DNA from: Candidatus Binataceae bacterium
GTDB lineage: Bacteria > Desulfobacterota > Binatia > Binatales > Binataceae
Assembly (NCBI GenBank): GCA_035650475.1
Contig: DASRHP010000005.1
Coordinates: 1 to 64,000 of the forward strand
Length of the DNA: 64,000 nt
Reading direction: 5' to 3'
Of the stretch, positions 43,194 to 52,618 are shown one piece after another. The notes under the pieces are model-generated. The model ran no database searches and was not told the DNA's origin. It saw only the letters and a program-made list of their open reading frames with translations. The position numbers and the translations under genes were made by a program. How positions within the stretch are numbered: the stretch's first letter is position 1; every line of letters starts with the position of its first letter.

Positions 43194-46100
43194 TCAGCGT
43201 ACTTGACCGCGGTCATCTTCTGCTCTCGCCGGCAGGGCGGTCGATGCGTTGGCAAAGCGCGGCCGCATGGAAAGCTGACGGATAAGGTCAGTGACCTTCT
43301 CAATCTCGCGCCTACTGTTCGTGAACCAGTCAGTAGACCAGATCCGGTGAATGGCCCAACCCAAATTCTCAAGGATCATCTGCCTAAGCCGATCGCGGTC
43401 GCGGGTCGACTTCGCGGAGTGGTAGCTTGCTCCGTCACATTCTATGCCAAGAATGAAGGAGCCCGGTTGTTGCGGATGTCTCACCGCAATATCGATGAAA
43501 AACCCCGCCACCCCCACTTGCGATTCGCACTCAAAGCCCTGCCGCTTCAGCGCGTTGGCTACGGCGATCTCAAAATCGCTCTGCGGTTGTCGCACCTCCG
43601 ACAACTTCTCGGCTTCAAGCTGTCCCGTCTTGGCATAGCGGAGGTAGGCCTTCAAGATCGCAACCCCAGGTGGGCTCGAACTATCCGTCCGAAGTTCGTC
43701 AGGGTCTATCGAAGAGAAAACCACGACCCGATGTTTTGCTCGTGTGAAGAGGACATTCAAGCGCCGCGGGCCTTGCGCAAGGTTGATCGGGCCAAACCTC
43801 TGGAACAAATTTCCATGCTTGTCACGCCCATAGGTCACGGATATGAAGATAACATCCCGCTCGTCTCCTTGGACGTTCTCCAGATTCTTGACAAAGAACG
43901 GCTCGGCCGTTTCCTTTTGCCGTTCAAAGAAGAGTCGGGCCATTTCGTCGTGTCGCGTTCGCTCCGTCAAAAGGTCATCAATAAGTTCGCGCTGCTGGTG
44001 ATTTAAAGCGACGACGCCAAGCGACAATTCGGGGCAACTCCGAAGGTGATTAAGAACCGCATTCACGACCCGTTCGGCTTCCTGTCGATTGAACTTTGCC
44101 TGCCCAGCCTCATAGACACCATCTGCTATGTACCTGAACTGAATGCCAGTGTGCGCCGTTTTGGACATCGGGGAAGGAAAGACCAGAAGTCGGTTACGGT
44201 AAAATTCAGCGTTAGAAAAAGCAATCAGGCTGTCATGGCGCGAACGGTAATGCCACCGAAGCTGGCGCATCGGCTGATAGAGCGTTGCGGCAACATCGAG
44301 GACGCTTTCGTGCTCCTCCACGACGGACTTCTCCGCCGATGGTTCTTCGTCCGGATCCGGGTCGAATTGCCTCTCGAAGAACGTGGAAGGTGGCAACTGC
44401 TTGGGATCCCCAACAACGATTAGCTGGCTGCCGCGCGCAATGGCCCCCATTGCATCCTCGGGTTTCAATTGCGAAGCCTCGTCCATAACAACCAAGTCGA
44501 ACTTAAGATGGCCCGGTGTTATGTACTGCGCGACGGAGAGCGGCCCCATCATGAAGCACGGCTTCAACGCTTGAAGGGCGCGACCCGCTCGCTGAACGAG
44601 TTGTCGTATCGGGATGTGCCGCCTGGTTTTGCCGATTTCCTGCTTTATGAGTGACAATTCCGTCCGCTGCCCAACAGGTCCGGATTGGATACCCGGTGGA
44701 ACAAGGCGCCGGCTAGCAAGCAACGCGACCGCTTGTCTGTTCAGCTCGATTAGCTCTTTGTCGAGTTGAACAAAGCGCTCTCGAACGGCGTTCTGTCGAA
44801 GGCCCGAGAATTGCAGGAGTTCCGGATAGCCCCTCGTCAACTGACGCGCCAGAGTGTTGTAAAAGATATATTCATACGCAGGAATCATATCTTCGATGCC
44901 GATAACCTTTGACTCAGCCAGGTCGCTTATCGCACTGAGCCCGGCCGCCTGCAGTTCTTTTCGGCTCCGCTGACACTGTATCCACTCTGACAAGCTATCG
45001 GTATTCCTTAGGGCAGCCTCCGCCGTTCGTTCGAGCCCTGCGAGCGTCAAGGGCTCGGGCCCCCACCAAGCTCTGGGATTTAGCTGTCCCAATTTCGCGA
45101 ATGCCGTGAGAGCATCATCGAGGGCGCGAACCTGCCCCCGAAGCGTTGCCAATTCCTCTCCGAGCGACAAAAGACGGGTGTCAGTGTCAGAAGCGAGAAG
45201 CCATGATCTGAGGGCTTCAGGTATCTCTTGACGTTTGATCGCCTCAATTGCATTCAGCGCTCCTGACACTATCGCTAGGTCAGTGTCTGGGCCTTGAAAT
45301 TGCTTCCCAATCAACCGTCGAGCAGGGTGCTCAGCAAGGGCGGCGGCTGTTTGGCAGTGTAAGCTAAATGCGTCAATTGCGGCCAGAACATCAACACTGT
45401 TCCGCCCGGAACTCACATTGAACCGGTTGAACGCTGCCGTAATATTGTGCACCGTTTCCATAAGGGTTCCCACTTCGTCGTACGAAAGGGGACCTTGGTA
45501 CGGCAACTTACGCTCTTCGCTCACAGCGTTTAAAACATCAAGCGCTTTTCTGCACGTGTCGGTTATTACCTTACCGCTCGCTCGCGGTGGCAAGATGAAG
45601 TGTCTTCTGAAGGCGCGTTTGGCCTTTCTATAACTGAAGCCGACCAGCCGAGACAGCGCGCCGGAACGTTCGCAAACCAGGAGCCAGCGAGCCAACAACT
45701 CGCGATGGAGTACACCAGTCGATCTCATCGCTCTATGAACGGCCTCGGCTGCGTCAGCTAGAGTAGCGAGTGCCAATCCATCCAGGTGTCCCAGCCTGAA
45801 TTGAATCGCTTGCGAGCAAGCGAGCCGGAGTGGTTCAAACACTTTGGGGTCACGCTGCTCTTGAATCGCTGGCAGCCGCTCGCGTAGCGCTGCGTAACGT
45901 TTTCTCCATTCGATCACGTCGTCGACGAAAGAACGCACCTGCGCCTCGTCCTTCGCACTCCGTATGACACTTAGTATGGCTCTCGTAGGACCGGCCTGCA
46001 CGTCCGGAAGTCGTTCGCACTTTTCGACCAAGCGGGTGATCGCCTCTAACGAGCCGTTGAGAGAGATACCGGTGGTCCGTGTCAGGCGCCCCGTCGCTTC

Positions 46101-47843
46101 TATTAGAAACTTAGAGCGAGAGTGGATTTCAGCCAGCCTGGCACAGAGCTGCTGCTCACCCGAATAACTAAGGTCGGCGTTCGCGATATGTCGCCAAGGA
46201 TGCTTCTGGAGGTCCGGGAACCTTCGGTTCAGTTCGCGTAGCTGCCGTCCGTACACTTCGAGAAGAGCGCGATCGGAGTCGAATTTAGATAAGCGAGTGC
46301 TGCTGTCTCGCTCGAGCTTAATGCTTTCAACCAGCGTGGGATCAAACCTAAGCGCCTGACGACAGCTTTCACGACGCCATATGACATCAAAGCCAGTACA
46401 GCCGAGCGCGCTAAAGGGCGCGTTGATCAGTCTGGCGTATGTCAGAAGCTGCCTCTTAGCGTCCAGAAGCAACTTTCTCTTTTCCGATAAATTCTTCGGC
46501 TCAGCGAAACACTTCTTTGCGGCGAGGCGTTCCTCTAGTTCATCCAGCAGTTTTCGCTTGTCGGTTTTGTGGCTGTGAAGTTCCAGACAGAAGATTCCGA
46601 GACCGGCCTGATCGAGCCGACGACGCACAACTTCGAGTGCGGCGAGCTTCTCCGACACAAACAAGACCGTTTTGCCCTGAGCAAGAGTGGACGCGATCAA
46701 ATTAGTTATGGTCTGTGACTTGCCTGTGCCAGGTGGCCCTTCGATGACGAGATTTTTTCCATCAATGGCATCGACCAACGCACTATGCTGAGAGCTGTCG
46801 GCATCATGTATCAGCGCGGGAGCCTTGCCCTGATCCTCCAGCGCATCGATGTCATATTCCTCCGCGAATGACGCATCACTTCCCTTGGTTCCCTCGAAGA
46901 AGTCCCTTATGCGCGGGTGTTCAAGGAGATCTGTTTCCTTGGGCCACGTCTTCGGATCGAGATCTCTGAACATTAGGAGTTTCGCGAATGAAACCAAGCC
47001 AAGAGTAACCCGTCGGCGCAGTCGCCATTGCGGTTTCGCAGCCAGTATACCCTGAAACTTGCGAAAGTAACTCTCCGGACTATCCCCATCCAAGAGTGTA
47101 GGCATATCGAATCCGAATTCGCGTTTCAGTTTCTCGCGTAGAGAAAGATTTTCCTCGATCTGATCTGAAAAGGAATAAGTGATCTCGAACGCGAAGCTAG
47201 CCGAGGCTTGAGCTGCCTTTGCCCTCTCGATAGTGACGGGAACCAGTAGCAACGGTGCCAGACGAGATTGATTGGAGTTATCGCTCTCGTACCATTCCAG
47301 AAATCCGAAGATAAGATGCAGCAACTTCGTTCCGGACTCCTCGATTGCCGTTCTGGCAGCAAAAGATATGCGTCGGAGAATTGCTTCAAGCTCCTCAGGG
47401 TAGTGGAGGGTCTGAACTCGCCTGACCCGCTGTCCCGGAACGACGGGCAGCATCGAGCGTTCAGGCAGGTCTACAGAGACCGGAAGCCCCAGCTGCTTCG
47501 CGTGGTCTACGACCTTCGGTTTCGGCGGAGCGCCCTTTGGCTCGGGGACGGATTTGAATGAGATTGGAGTGCCGTCGAGCAGCGCGTCGAAAAGAGCGTC
47601 TGGAGGAACACCGACGATCGACAGGCTAGATCTCAAGGTGTGCCGAAAATTCAGCAGCTTGTTCCGATTTGTGAGATCGAGTAGGCGAGCGCGAATGCGT
47701 TCCAACCCGATCATGGTGTTCCCAAGAAGGAAGTCCTGGCTGATGGGAGCGACGGAGTCGGTTTTGGCCGAGTTCAGGGAGCCAGCGCGCCTAATTCTGG
47801 CATCTGTATCGCCGGTTTCAACTTCGCTCTTTGCGCGAGTCAC
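43194..47843 (-). CDS. DUF4011-SF1 helicase-Vsr/PD-(D/E)XK nuclease protein (Hhe-like defence protein)
   Basis: 1549 residues from a GTG at 47843. Residues about 45-330 are DUF4011-like (LERIRARLLDLTNRNKLLNF). A superfamily 1 helicase follows: Walker A GPPGTGKS at 369-376, DEAS at 1121-1124, GDPKQLPP after it, and the late motif RRLNVLFTRAKHRVVV. Residues about 1424-1520 form a Vsr/DUF559-type nuclease with D1451 in FFIDIAV and E1468 in GIECDGASYH, then GWAIHRIWSTDW. The same order, DUF4011, helicase, Vsr-like nuclease, describes the single-gene Hhe anti-phage system. It is an intact frame in sequence foreign to its surroundings. Confidence 0.9.
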   Translation of the reverse strand: MTRAKSEVETGDTDARIRRAGSLNSAKTDSVAPISQDFLLGNTMIGLERIRARLLDLTNRNKLLNFRHTLRSSLSIVGVPPDALFDALLDGTPISFKSVPEPKGAPPKPKVVDHAKQLGLPVSVDLPERSMLPVVPGQRVRRVQTLHYPEELEAILRRISFAARTAIEESGTKLLHLIFGFLEWYESDNSNQSRLAPLLLVPVTIERAKAAQASASFAFEITYSFSDQIEENLSLREKLKREFGFDMPTLLDGDSPESYFRKFQGILAAKPQWRLRRRVTLGLVSFAKLLMFRDLDPKTWPKETDLLEHPRIRDFFEGTKGSDASFAEEYDIDALEDQGKAPALIHDADSSQHSALVDAIDGKNLVIEGPPGTGKSQTITNLIASTLAQGKTVLFVSEKLAALEVVRRRLDQAGLGIFCLELHSHKTDKRKLLDELEERLAAKKCFAEPKNLSEKRKLLLDAKRQLLTYARLINAPFSALGCTGFDVIWRRESCRQALRFDPTLVESIKLERDSSTRLSKFDSDRALLEVYGRQLRELNRRFPDLQKHPWRHIANADLSYSGEQQLCARLAEIHSRSKFLIEATGRLTRTTGISLNGSLEAITRLVEKCERLPDVQAGPTRAILSVIRSAKDEAQVRSFVDDVIEWRKRYAALRERLPAIQEQRDPKVFEPLRLACSQAIQFRLGHLDGLALATLADAAEAVHRAMRSTGVLHRELLARWLLVCERSGALSRLVGFSYRKAKRAFRRHFILPPRASGKVITDTCRKALDVLNAVSEERKLPYQGPLSYDEVGTLMETVHNITAAFNRFNVSSGRNSVDVLAAIDAFSLHCQTAAALAEHPARRLIGKQFQGPDTDLAIVSGALNAIEAIKRQEIPEALRSWLLASDTDTRLLSLGEELATLRGQVRALDDALTAFAKLGQLNPRAWWGPEPLTLAGLERTAEAALRNTDSLSEWIQCQRSRKELQAAGLSAISDLAESKVIGIEDMIPAYEYIFYNTLARQLTRGYPELLQFSGLRQNAVRERFVQLDKELIELNRQAVALLASRRLVPPGIQSGPVGQRTELSLIKQEIGKTRRHIPIRQLVQRAGRALQALKPCFMMGPLSVAQYITPGHLKFDLVVMDEASQLKPEDAMGAIARGSQLIVVGDPKQLPPSTFFERQFDPDPDEEPSAEKSVVEEHESVLDVAATLYQPMRQLRWHYRSRHDSLIAFSNAEFYRNRLLVFPSPMSKTAHTGIQFRYIADGVYEAGQAKFNRQEAERVVNAVLNHLRSCPELSLGVVALNHQQRELIDDLLTERTRHDEMARLFFERQKETAEPFFVKNLENVQGDERDVIFISVTYGRDKHGNLFQRFGPINLAQGPRRLNVLFTRAKHRVVVFSSIDPDELRTDSSSPPGVAILKAYLRYAKTGQLEAEKLSEVRQPQSDFEIAVANALKRQGFECESQVGVAGFFIDIAVRHPQQPGSFILGIECDGASYHSAKSTRDRDRLRQMILENLGWAIHRIWSTDWFTNSRREIEKVTDLIRQLSMRPRFANASTALPARAEDDRGQVR

Positions 47844-47858
47844 AAGGAGAACCTCTCA

Positions 47859-47921
47859 ATGCGTTGACGCATGGGAGCGACCGAAGTTAGACACTATAGA
47901 TTAGCCGAAGCGCCACGTTAA
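47859..47921 (-). promoter_or_regulatory. Promoter and palindromic operator of the helicase-nuclease gene
   Basis: Minus-strand TTAACG (47921-47916) and TATAGT (47898-47893) are spaced by 17 bp. Between them and the GTG lies ATGCG-TTGA-CGCAT (47859-47872), a perfect 5-4-5 inverted repeat that could be an operator or an mRNA hairpin sequestering the start region. Confidence 0.5.
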
Positions 47922-48059
47922 CTCAAAGCGCGCTATAGCCGAGATAAGTCGGTTCCTGCTACCGATTTGCGAAACCGGTGCACACGGACTCAATGTTCTG
48001 TAAGCAATCGCTCGACCGTGGCGCGGCCCGAGAGATCGGTGCGCTCACTCACTGAACAG

Positions 48060-48223
48060 CGCCGCCCGCTGCTACGGGGTCGCCTGAGTGCGCGCTTCCC
48101 GCACCTGACACGCGAGCGGCCGCTCAAAGCCGACGTGAAGAGAAGAAAGGCGGGCTACTGGCCGCGAGCGCGCAGCTCGCGCTGGGCCACTTCGAGGTCG
48201 GCGTCCACCATCATCTCGACCAG
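48060..48223. repeat. Direct repeat, right copy (164 bp)
   Basis: Partner of 42464-42627. It starts with a short tail of the amidohydrolase coding sequence (GCTGCTACGGGGTCGCCTGA), continues through the spacer and merges into the intact gmd gene. The offset between the copies is constant (5596 bp), so there are no indels within the unit. Confidence 0.93.
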
Positions 48224-49174
48224 CTGACCGAAGTTCACCCGTGGGCGCCATCCCAGGATTCGTCGCGCCTTCGCCGCGTCGCCCTGAAGAAGATCGACTT
48301 CGGCCGGCCGCAGGTAGCGCGGATCGGTCTCGACGTACTTGCGCCAGTCGAGCTTGAGGCGGTCGAAGACGCGCTCGAGGAACTCCTGCACCGAGTGGGT
48401 TTCGCCGGTGGCGATCACGTAGTCGTCAGGACGCTCCTGCTGGAGCATCATCCACATCGCCTCGACGTAGTCGCCGGCAAAGCCCCAGTCGCGGCGCGCG
48501 TCGAGGTTGCCCAGCGCGAGCTTGTCCTGCAGGCCGAGCTTGATGCGGGTGGCGCTGCGGGTGATCTTGCGGGTGACGAAGTTCTCGCCGCGGCGCGGCG
48601 ATTCGTGGTTGAACAGGATCCCGTTGGCAGCGAACAGGCCGTAGGCCTCGCGGTAATTGATCGTCTGCCAGTGGGCATAAACCTTGGCGCAGGCGTAAGG
48701 GCTGCGCGGATGGAACGGGGTGGTCTCGCGCTGCGGCACCTCGGCCACCCGCCCGAACATCTCGGAAGAGCCCGCCTGGTAATAGCGCACCGCGCGGCCG
48801 TGGCGCTTGTTGTGGTCGCGTATCGCCTCAAGCAGGCGCAGCGCACCCAGGCCGACGACGTCGGCGGTGTACTCGGGCTGGTCGAAGGAAATCCGCACGT
48901 GCGACTGTGCGGCGAGATTGTAAACCTCGTCGGGGCGCACCTGCTCGACGATCGCGCGAATCCCGGTGCCGTCGCCGAGGTCGCCGTAGTGCAGCTCCAG
49001 CGGCCCCGCCGCCAGCGGCCCGAAGCCGCGGCGCAAATGGTCGATGCGGCCGGTAGCGAAGCTCGAAGTCCGCCGCACCATCCCATGGACTTCATAGCCC
49101 TTCTTGATGAGTAATTCGGCCAGGTAGGAACCGTCCTGCCCGGTCACCCCGGTAATCAGCGCGACTTTTGCCAT
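48155..49174 (-). CDS. gmd: GDP-mannose 4,6-dehydratase
   Basis: 339 residues. [16 protein letters not shown] is the NADP loop, YNLAAQSHV follows, and the catalytic tyrosine/lysine pair is in [28 protein letters not shown] is a signature of Gmd. It makes GDP-4-keto-6-deoxymannose for fucose, rhamnose or related sugars in surface glycans. It lies downstream of a cupin gene and a WecA-like gene on the same strand. Its 3' end falls within the direct repeat but is intact. Confidence 0.95.
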   Translation of the reverse strand: MAKVALITGVTGQDGSYLAELLIKKGYEVHGMVRRTSSFATGRIDHLRRGFGPLAAGPLELHYGDLGDGTGIRAIVEQVRPDEVYNLAAQSHVRISFDQPEYTADVVGLGALRLLEAIRDHNKRHGRAVRYYQAGSSEMFGRVAEVPQRETTPFHPRSPYACAKVYAHWQTINYREAYGLFAANGILFNHESPRRGENFVTRKITRSATRIKLGLQDKLALGNLDARRDWGFAGDYVEAMWMMLQQERPDDYVIATGETHSVQEFLERVFDRLKLDWRKYVETDPRYLRPAEVDLLQGDAAKARRILGWRPRVNFGQLVEMMVDADLEVAQRELRARGQ

Positions 49175-49216
49175 GCTATGTGGTCCGCGTCCGTGGTTTC
49201 CGCCGCCGGCGCCGGC

Positions 49217-49579
49217 CTAGTCTCCCGGGACCAGGCGGTGCGAGTCGCTGTCGAAGTGCTGGGTGGAGAACTCGTACAGCTCGGCGTCCTCCAACGCTTC
49301 CATCTGATGGACCAGCCCGCGCGGAACGTCCATGCACTCGCCCGCCTGCAACTCGAATTCCTCGATGACTGCGGAAGCGGGCGACTCCTTGACTCGCACC
49401 AGCAGGCGCCCGGCGCGCAGGTAGAACGACTCCGTCTTGAGCTTATGGAAGTGCAGCGAACAGCGCTTGCCCTTGCGAATCTCGAGAATCTTGCCGCAGT
49501 AAAGCTCGCCGTTGACGATCCATACTTCGCGGCCCCATCCCTTCGGCACTACCCTGACCGGCTTACGCGCCCGGTTCAT
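49217..49579 (-). CDS. Cupin-domain protein (mannose-6-phosphate isomerase type II-like)
   Basis: 120 residues in a single small beta-barrel. GWGREVWIVNG and SLHFHKLKTESFYLRAG are the first cupin motif with the metal histidines, and DVPRGLVHQMEALED the second. Similar single-domain cupins act as phosphomannose isomerases or sugar epimerases; between gmd and a glycosyltransferase gene, a role in mannose metabolism is reasonable but not proven. Confidence 0.8.
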   Translation of the reverse strand: MNRARKPVRVVPKGWGREVWIVNGELYCGKILEIRKGKRCSLHFHKLKTESFYLRAGRLLVRVKESPASAVIEEFELQAGECMDVPRGLVHQMEALEDAELYEFSTQHFDSDSHRLVPGD

Positions 49580-49741
49580 AGCCGTCGCACGACCCCCCTT
49601 CAGACGTTAGCGGCGCCCCCGCCGGGCGCACGTCCTGCGTGGTCGGCTCCATGCCCTCGATCACCATGCCAGAAGGGCGGGGTCCAGACCAGCGCCGGCC
49701 CGCAGGCGCCGAACAGCTCGTGGGAAAAGCCATCAGTGGCG

Positions 49742-51598
49742 CTAGATCGCGGGCGCCGAAGGGGCGACTGCCGCCGGCATGCGGCGGGCCGAAGCACCGC
49801 TAGCGTTGCTGGCGGCGACGAACTGGCTGACCCCAATTGAAAAGCGCTCGATCGGCAGATGGCGGGCGTTGGCGAACTCCGCTACGGTTGCCAGCCGCTC
49901 TTCGCCGACATCGTCGGTGGCGATCAGGATGCGATGGAACCCGGTGGCCGCATAGATCCGCTCCAGCTCGTCGATGGGACCCAGCACGCAATGGCCGTGG
50001 ACCAGCTTGCCCTCCTTGAAGGCGTCGTCATCGACGAAGCCAACCAGGCGGGTGCAGCGGTCGCTGCCGGAGAAGATGTAGCGTACTGCCGCCTCGCCTG
50101 TCCGCCCGGCTCCGACAATCAACACGCGCTCGGTCGGCATCGCCAACAGCGCGATCGCCCGCCGCAGCGCCTGGAACGACAGCCGGGTGAACACCAACAG
50201 GTTGAACAGCAGGATGACGTAGAGGACGATTATCGAGCCCGAAATCTCCATCGGCACGAACAGCGTCGCCAATCCGAGCAGGATACCGGCGAGCAGCGCG
50301 CCGTTAGCGAAGCGGATGATGTCGGCGAGACCGGCGTAACGCCAGATCCCGCGATAAACTCCGGTCAATCCAAAGGCGCCGTAGGTCGCCACCAGCAGCA
50401 ACGGCGTGCTCCGGATCATCGACCCGACCAGCGCATCATTGATCAAAAAGTCGCGCCGCAGCAGCGAAGCGCCGAAGTAAGCGGCCGGAATCAGCGCCAA
50501 ATCGAGCACGCCCTCGGCCAGCCGCCGCTTGTAGGCCAGGCTCAGCAGGTAGCGCGCGCCGCCTTGCAGATAGCTGTACGCCACCGCCGGGGCGCGCCCG
50601 TCGAACGTGAGATCGACCATGAACAGACCGATCACGGCAATAACCGCGCTCACCCACGGCAGCGCGCTCAGCAGATAGGCATGGTTCAGCAGCGTGACCG
50701 CCGCCGCGCACAGCGCGCCGGCCACGGCCAAGCCCCAACTCACCAGCACCGCGCGGCGCACCGTCAGCCCGAGCATCAGCAGCCGGTGGTGCGAATGGTC
50801 AAGGCCGCGGCGTGAGATCGGATTGCCAGTAGCGGCGCGCGACACCGTCACGATGCTGGTGTCGAACAGCGGCACCAGCATCACCAGCAATGGGAAAACC
50901 GCCTTGGACAGATGCGAGTTGGCTTGGAGCGCCGAACCCTCCAGCGCCATCGCGCCGAGCAGAAAACCCATCGGCAGCGCGCCCGAATCGCCCATGAAGA
51001 TAGACGCGGGATGGAAATTGAAGAGCAGGAAGGCGGCGAAGGCGCCCGCGGCGGCCGCCGTCGCGCAGACCAGACCGGTGTCTTGCGACCACCATGCAGC
51101 CACCCCGATCGCTCCCGCCGCCGCAATTCCCACCCCGGCGGCCAAACCGTCAAGGCCGTCGATCAGGTTAAAGGCGTTGATCACCGCCGTCATGAAGAAG
51201 CCGGCGCCCAACAGGTTCAACAGCGGCCAGCGCGTGACCTCGGGCGGCGGAGGGCCAAAGGCCAGAAATCCGGCGACAACGACCAACTCCAGCGCCAGCT
51301 TGCGCGAGGGCGTCAGCGCCATTTTGTCATCGACGACGCCCACCGTCAGCAACACCAGCATCCCGGCCGCCATCCATGGCGGTAGCGCCCCCGTCATCGC
51401 CAATGTCGCAATCACAGCGCTAACGATGGCGACGCCGCCCAGAACGGGCGTAGCTTCTGGATGACCCGATTCCTCGCTCGGTTCGGCAACGACGGCCAAC
51501 CGCCGCGCAACCAGCTTCGCCAAGGGAGTCAAGGCAGCGGCCAAGCCGAACGACGCGGCTGCGCAGATCAGGACCTTGGCGGCGGTGGTCGGAAACAT
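49742..51598 (-). CDS. WecA/MraY-type GlcNAc-1-P transferase fused to a CapD-like N-terminal domain
   Basis: 618 residues. The first ~340 are a polyprenyl-phosphate N-acetylhexosamine-1-phosphate transferase: VGVVDDK (D90, D91), NAFNLIDGLDGLA, FMGDSGALP and DHSHHRLL, with about ten helices. From about residue 360 the chain continues with four more helices (DLALIPAAYFGASLLRRD) and, from 491, a Rossmann domain opening RVLIVGAGRTGEAA. That second half is the N-terminal part of FlaA1/CapD-type nucleotide-sugar epimerases without the epimerase domain. It would start glycan assembly on undecaprenyl phosphate; the added half may sense or channel a nucleotide sugar. Confidence 0.85.
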   Translation of the reverse strand: MFPTTAAKVLICAAASFGLAAALTPLAKLVARRLAVVAEPSEESGHPEATPVLGGVAIVSAVIATLAMTGALPPWMAAGMLVLLTVGVVDDKMALTPSRKLALELVVVAGFLAFGPPPPEVTRWPLLNLLGAGFFMTAVINAFNLIDGLDGLAAGVGIAAAGAIGVAAWWSQDTGLVCATAAAAGAFAAFLLFNFHPASIFMGDSGALPMGFLLGAMALEGSALQANSHLSKAVFPLLVMLVPLFDTSIVTVSRAATGNPISRRGLDHSHHRLLMLGLTVRRAVLVSWGLAVAGALCAAAVTLLNHAYLLSALPWVSAVIAVIGLFMVDLTFDGRAPAVAYSYLQGGARYLLSLAYKRRLAEGVLDLALIPAAYFGASLLRRDFLINDALVGSMIRSTPLLLVATYGAFGLTGVYRGIWRYAGLADIIRFANGALLAGILLGLATLFVPMEISGSIIVLYVILLFNLLVFTRLSFQALRRAIALLAMPTERVLIVGAGRTGEAAVRYIFSGSDRCTRLVGFVDDDAFKEGKLVHGHCVLGPIDELERIYAATGFHRILIATDDVGEERLATVAEFANARHLPIERFSIGVSQFVAASNASGASARRMPAAVAPSAPAI

Positions 51599-52023
51599 CA
51601 GCTAACGCTCTGGAAATTCTCTACCGTCAGCGGGCGATTCGATGTGCCGAACGCGCCTGTCAGCATTTCTGCTCTTCAATCTGGTTCCGCACACTCAATA
51701 TGCGGACAATTTGTGCAAGGAGCACCCATAATGCTCATATTTTTGCCTTGACTGGCAAGCGTCCAGGCGGGTATTGAATCGGATATGCCATCTTTAGACT
51801 CTTTAAACATAAATTACTTTATCTGGAGAAGGCATATGAGGCAATAGAAGCCGGCGCCGCGTAAGACGCCTGAAGCCTTCCCCCCTTTTTGAGGAGGCCT
51901 GTAATATCGGGGAAATCTCGGCTTTATTCAGCCAATTTGGACTGAAGCGACCGGATAGAGCAGCCCGGATGAGCGGTTTTGCGGCCAGCCTCGCCGCCGC
52001 CTGAACGGCGGCGAAATCCCCCG
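51599..52023. other. AT-rich intergenic region upstream of the glycan operon
   Basis: 425 bp with much lower GC than its flanks, likely holding the promoter of the minus-strand WecA-fusion gene. A hairpin with 8-bp arms (CGCCGCCG at 51992, CGGCGGCG at 52006) lies next to the DUF3501 stop and may end that operon. A 20-codon minus-strand frame with three cysteines (51676-51738) is too short to call. Confidence 0.6.
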
Positions 52024-52614
52024 CTACTCGCCACGCAACTCGGCCGCCAGCGCCGTGGCCAGCGCCCCATCGATCTTGGCTCGCGCGGCAAGGTGAGGAT
52101 GGTCCACCTCGATTGCGACCCTGCCCGCGGCGGCGAGCGCGCCGAAACGGTCCGCGTCGGCCACGCCGCCGACCGGAAAGGCGATGAACTGCACCGAGCT
52201 TATTTGGTCCGGTGACATCTGGCGCAAATCGAAGCGGGCGCCGACACGCTGCCCGTCAATCACAATCCAAAAGTGGCGCTCGAGGCCGACCAACGCAGTC
52301 AGCGCCGCGTCCCGTTCGACCGCGTCGGCGTACTCGATAAGCAAGGTCGCCGCCAGCTCGCCCGGCTTGGGCATCAGCTCGTTGTAGGTAGCAATCTCGT
52401 GGTTGACCGCGGCGTCCTCGAAGATCCGCTCGGCTCGCAGGATTTCGTGGATCTGGTACCAGACAGTCCGCTCGTTCTCGAACAGCAGGGTCAGATGTTC
52501 GCCGACGGCCAGCCGGCGACGATCCTTTTCCGCGATGCACAACGGGCGCAGGATGCGGCGCACGCGGTCGTAGACCGTGACCGGCAGAACTTCATGCGCG
52601 CTTATCGGCTTCAC
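52024..52614 (-). CDS. DUF3501 family protein
   Basis: 196 residues from a GTG at 52614 with GAGGAG 7 nt upstream. The opening KPISAHEVLPVTVYDRVRR, the central FENERTVWYQIHEILRAE and ATYNELMPKPGELAATLLIE are the conserved blocks of DUF3501, found next to rubrerythrin and an (Fe-S)-binding oxidoreductase in many genomes, as here. It is 4 bp after the Fe-S gene. Function is unknown; oxidative or iron stress is inferred from partners and from the Fur-type box upstream of the operon. Confidence 0.85.
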   Translation of the reverse strand: MKPISAHEVLPVTVYDRVRRILRPLCIAEKDRRRLAVGEHLTLLFENERTVWYQIHEILRAERIFEDAAVNHEIATYNELMPKPGELAATLLIEYADAVERDAALTALVGLERHFWIVIDGQRVGARFDLRQMSPDQISSVQFIAFPVGGVADADRFGALAAAGRVAIEVDHPHLAARAKIDGALATALAAELRGE

Positions 52615-52618
52615 ACGA

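Larger units (their letters stand above)
42628..48059. mobile_element. Acquired 5.4-kb segment carrying a defence-type gene
   Basis: The interval between the direct repeats has visibly lower GC and different codon use from both flanks (frequent AAA, GAA, TTC, ATA and AT-rich third positions). It holds a single large gene and no recognisable integrase, transposase or terminal inverted repeat. Flanking repeats made of host sequence fit entry by single crossover of a circular molecule, or a tandem duplication followed by replacement, better than transposition. Confidence 0.7.
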
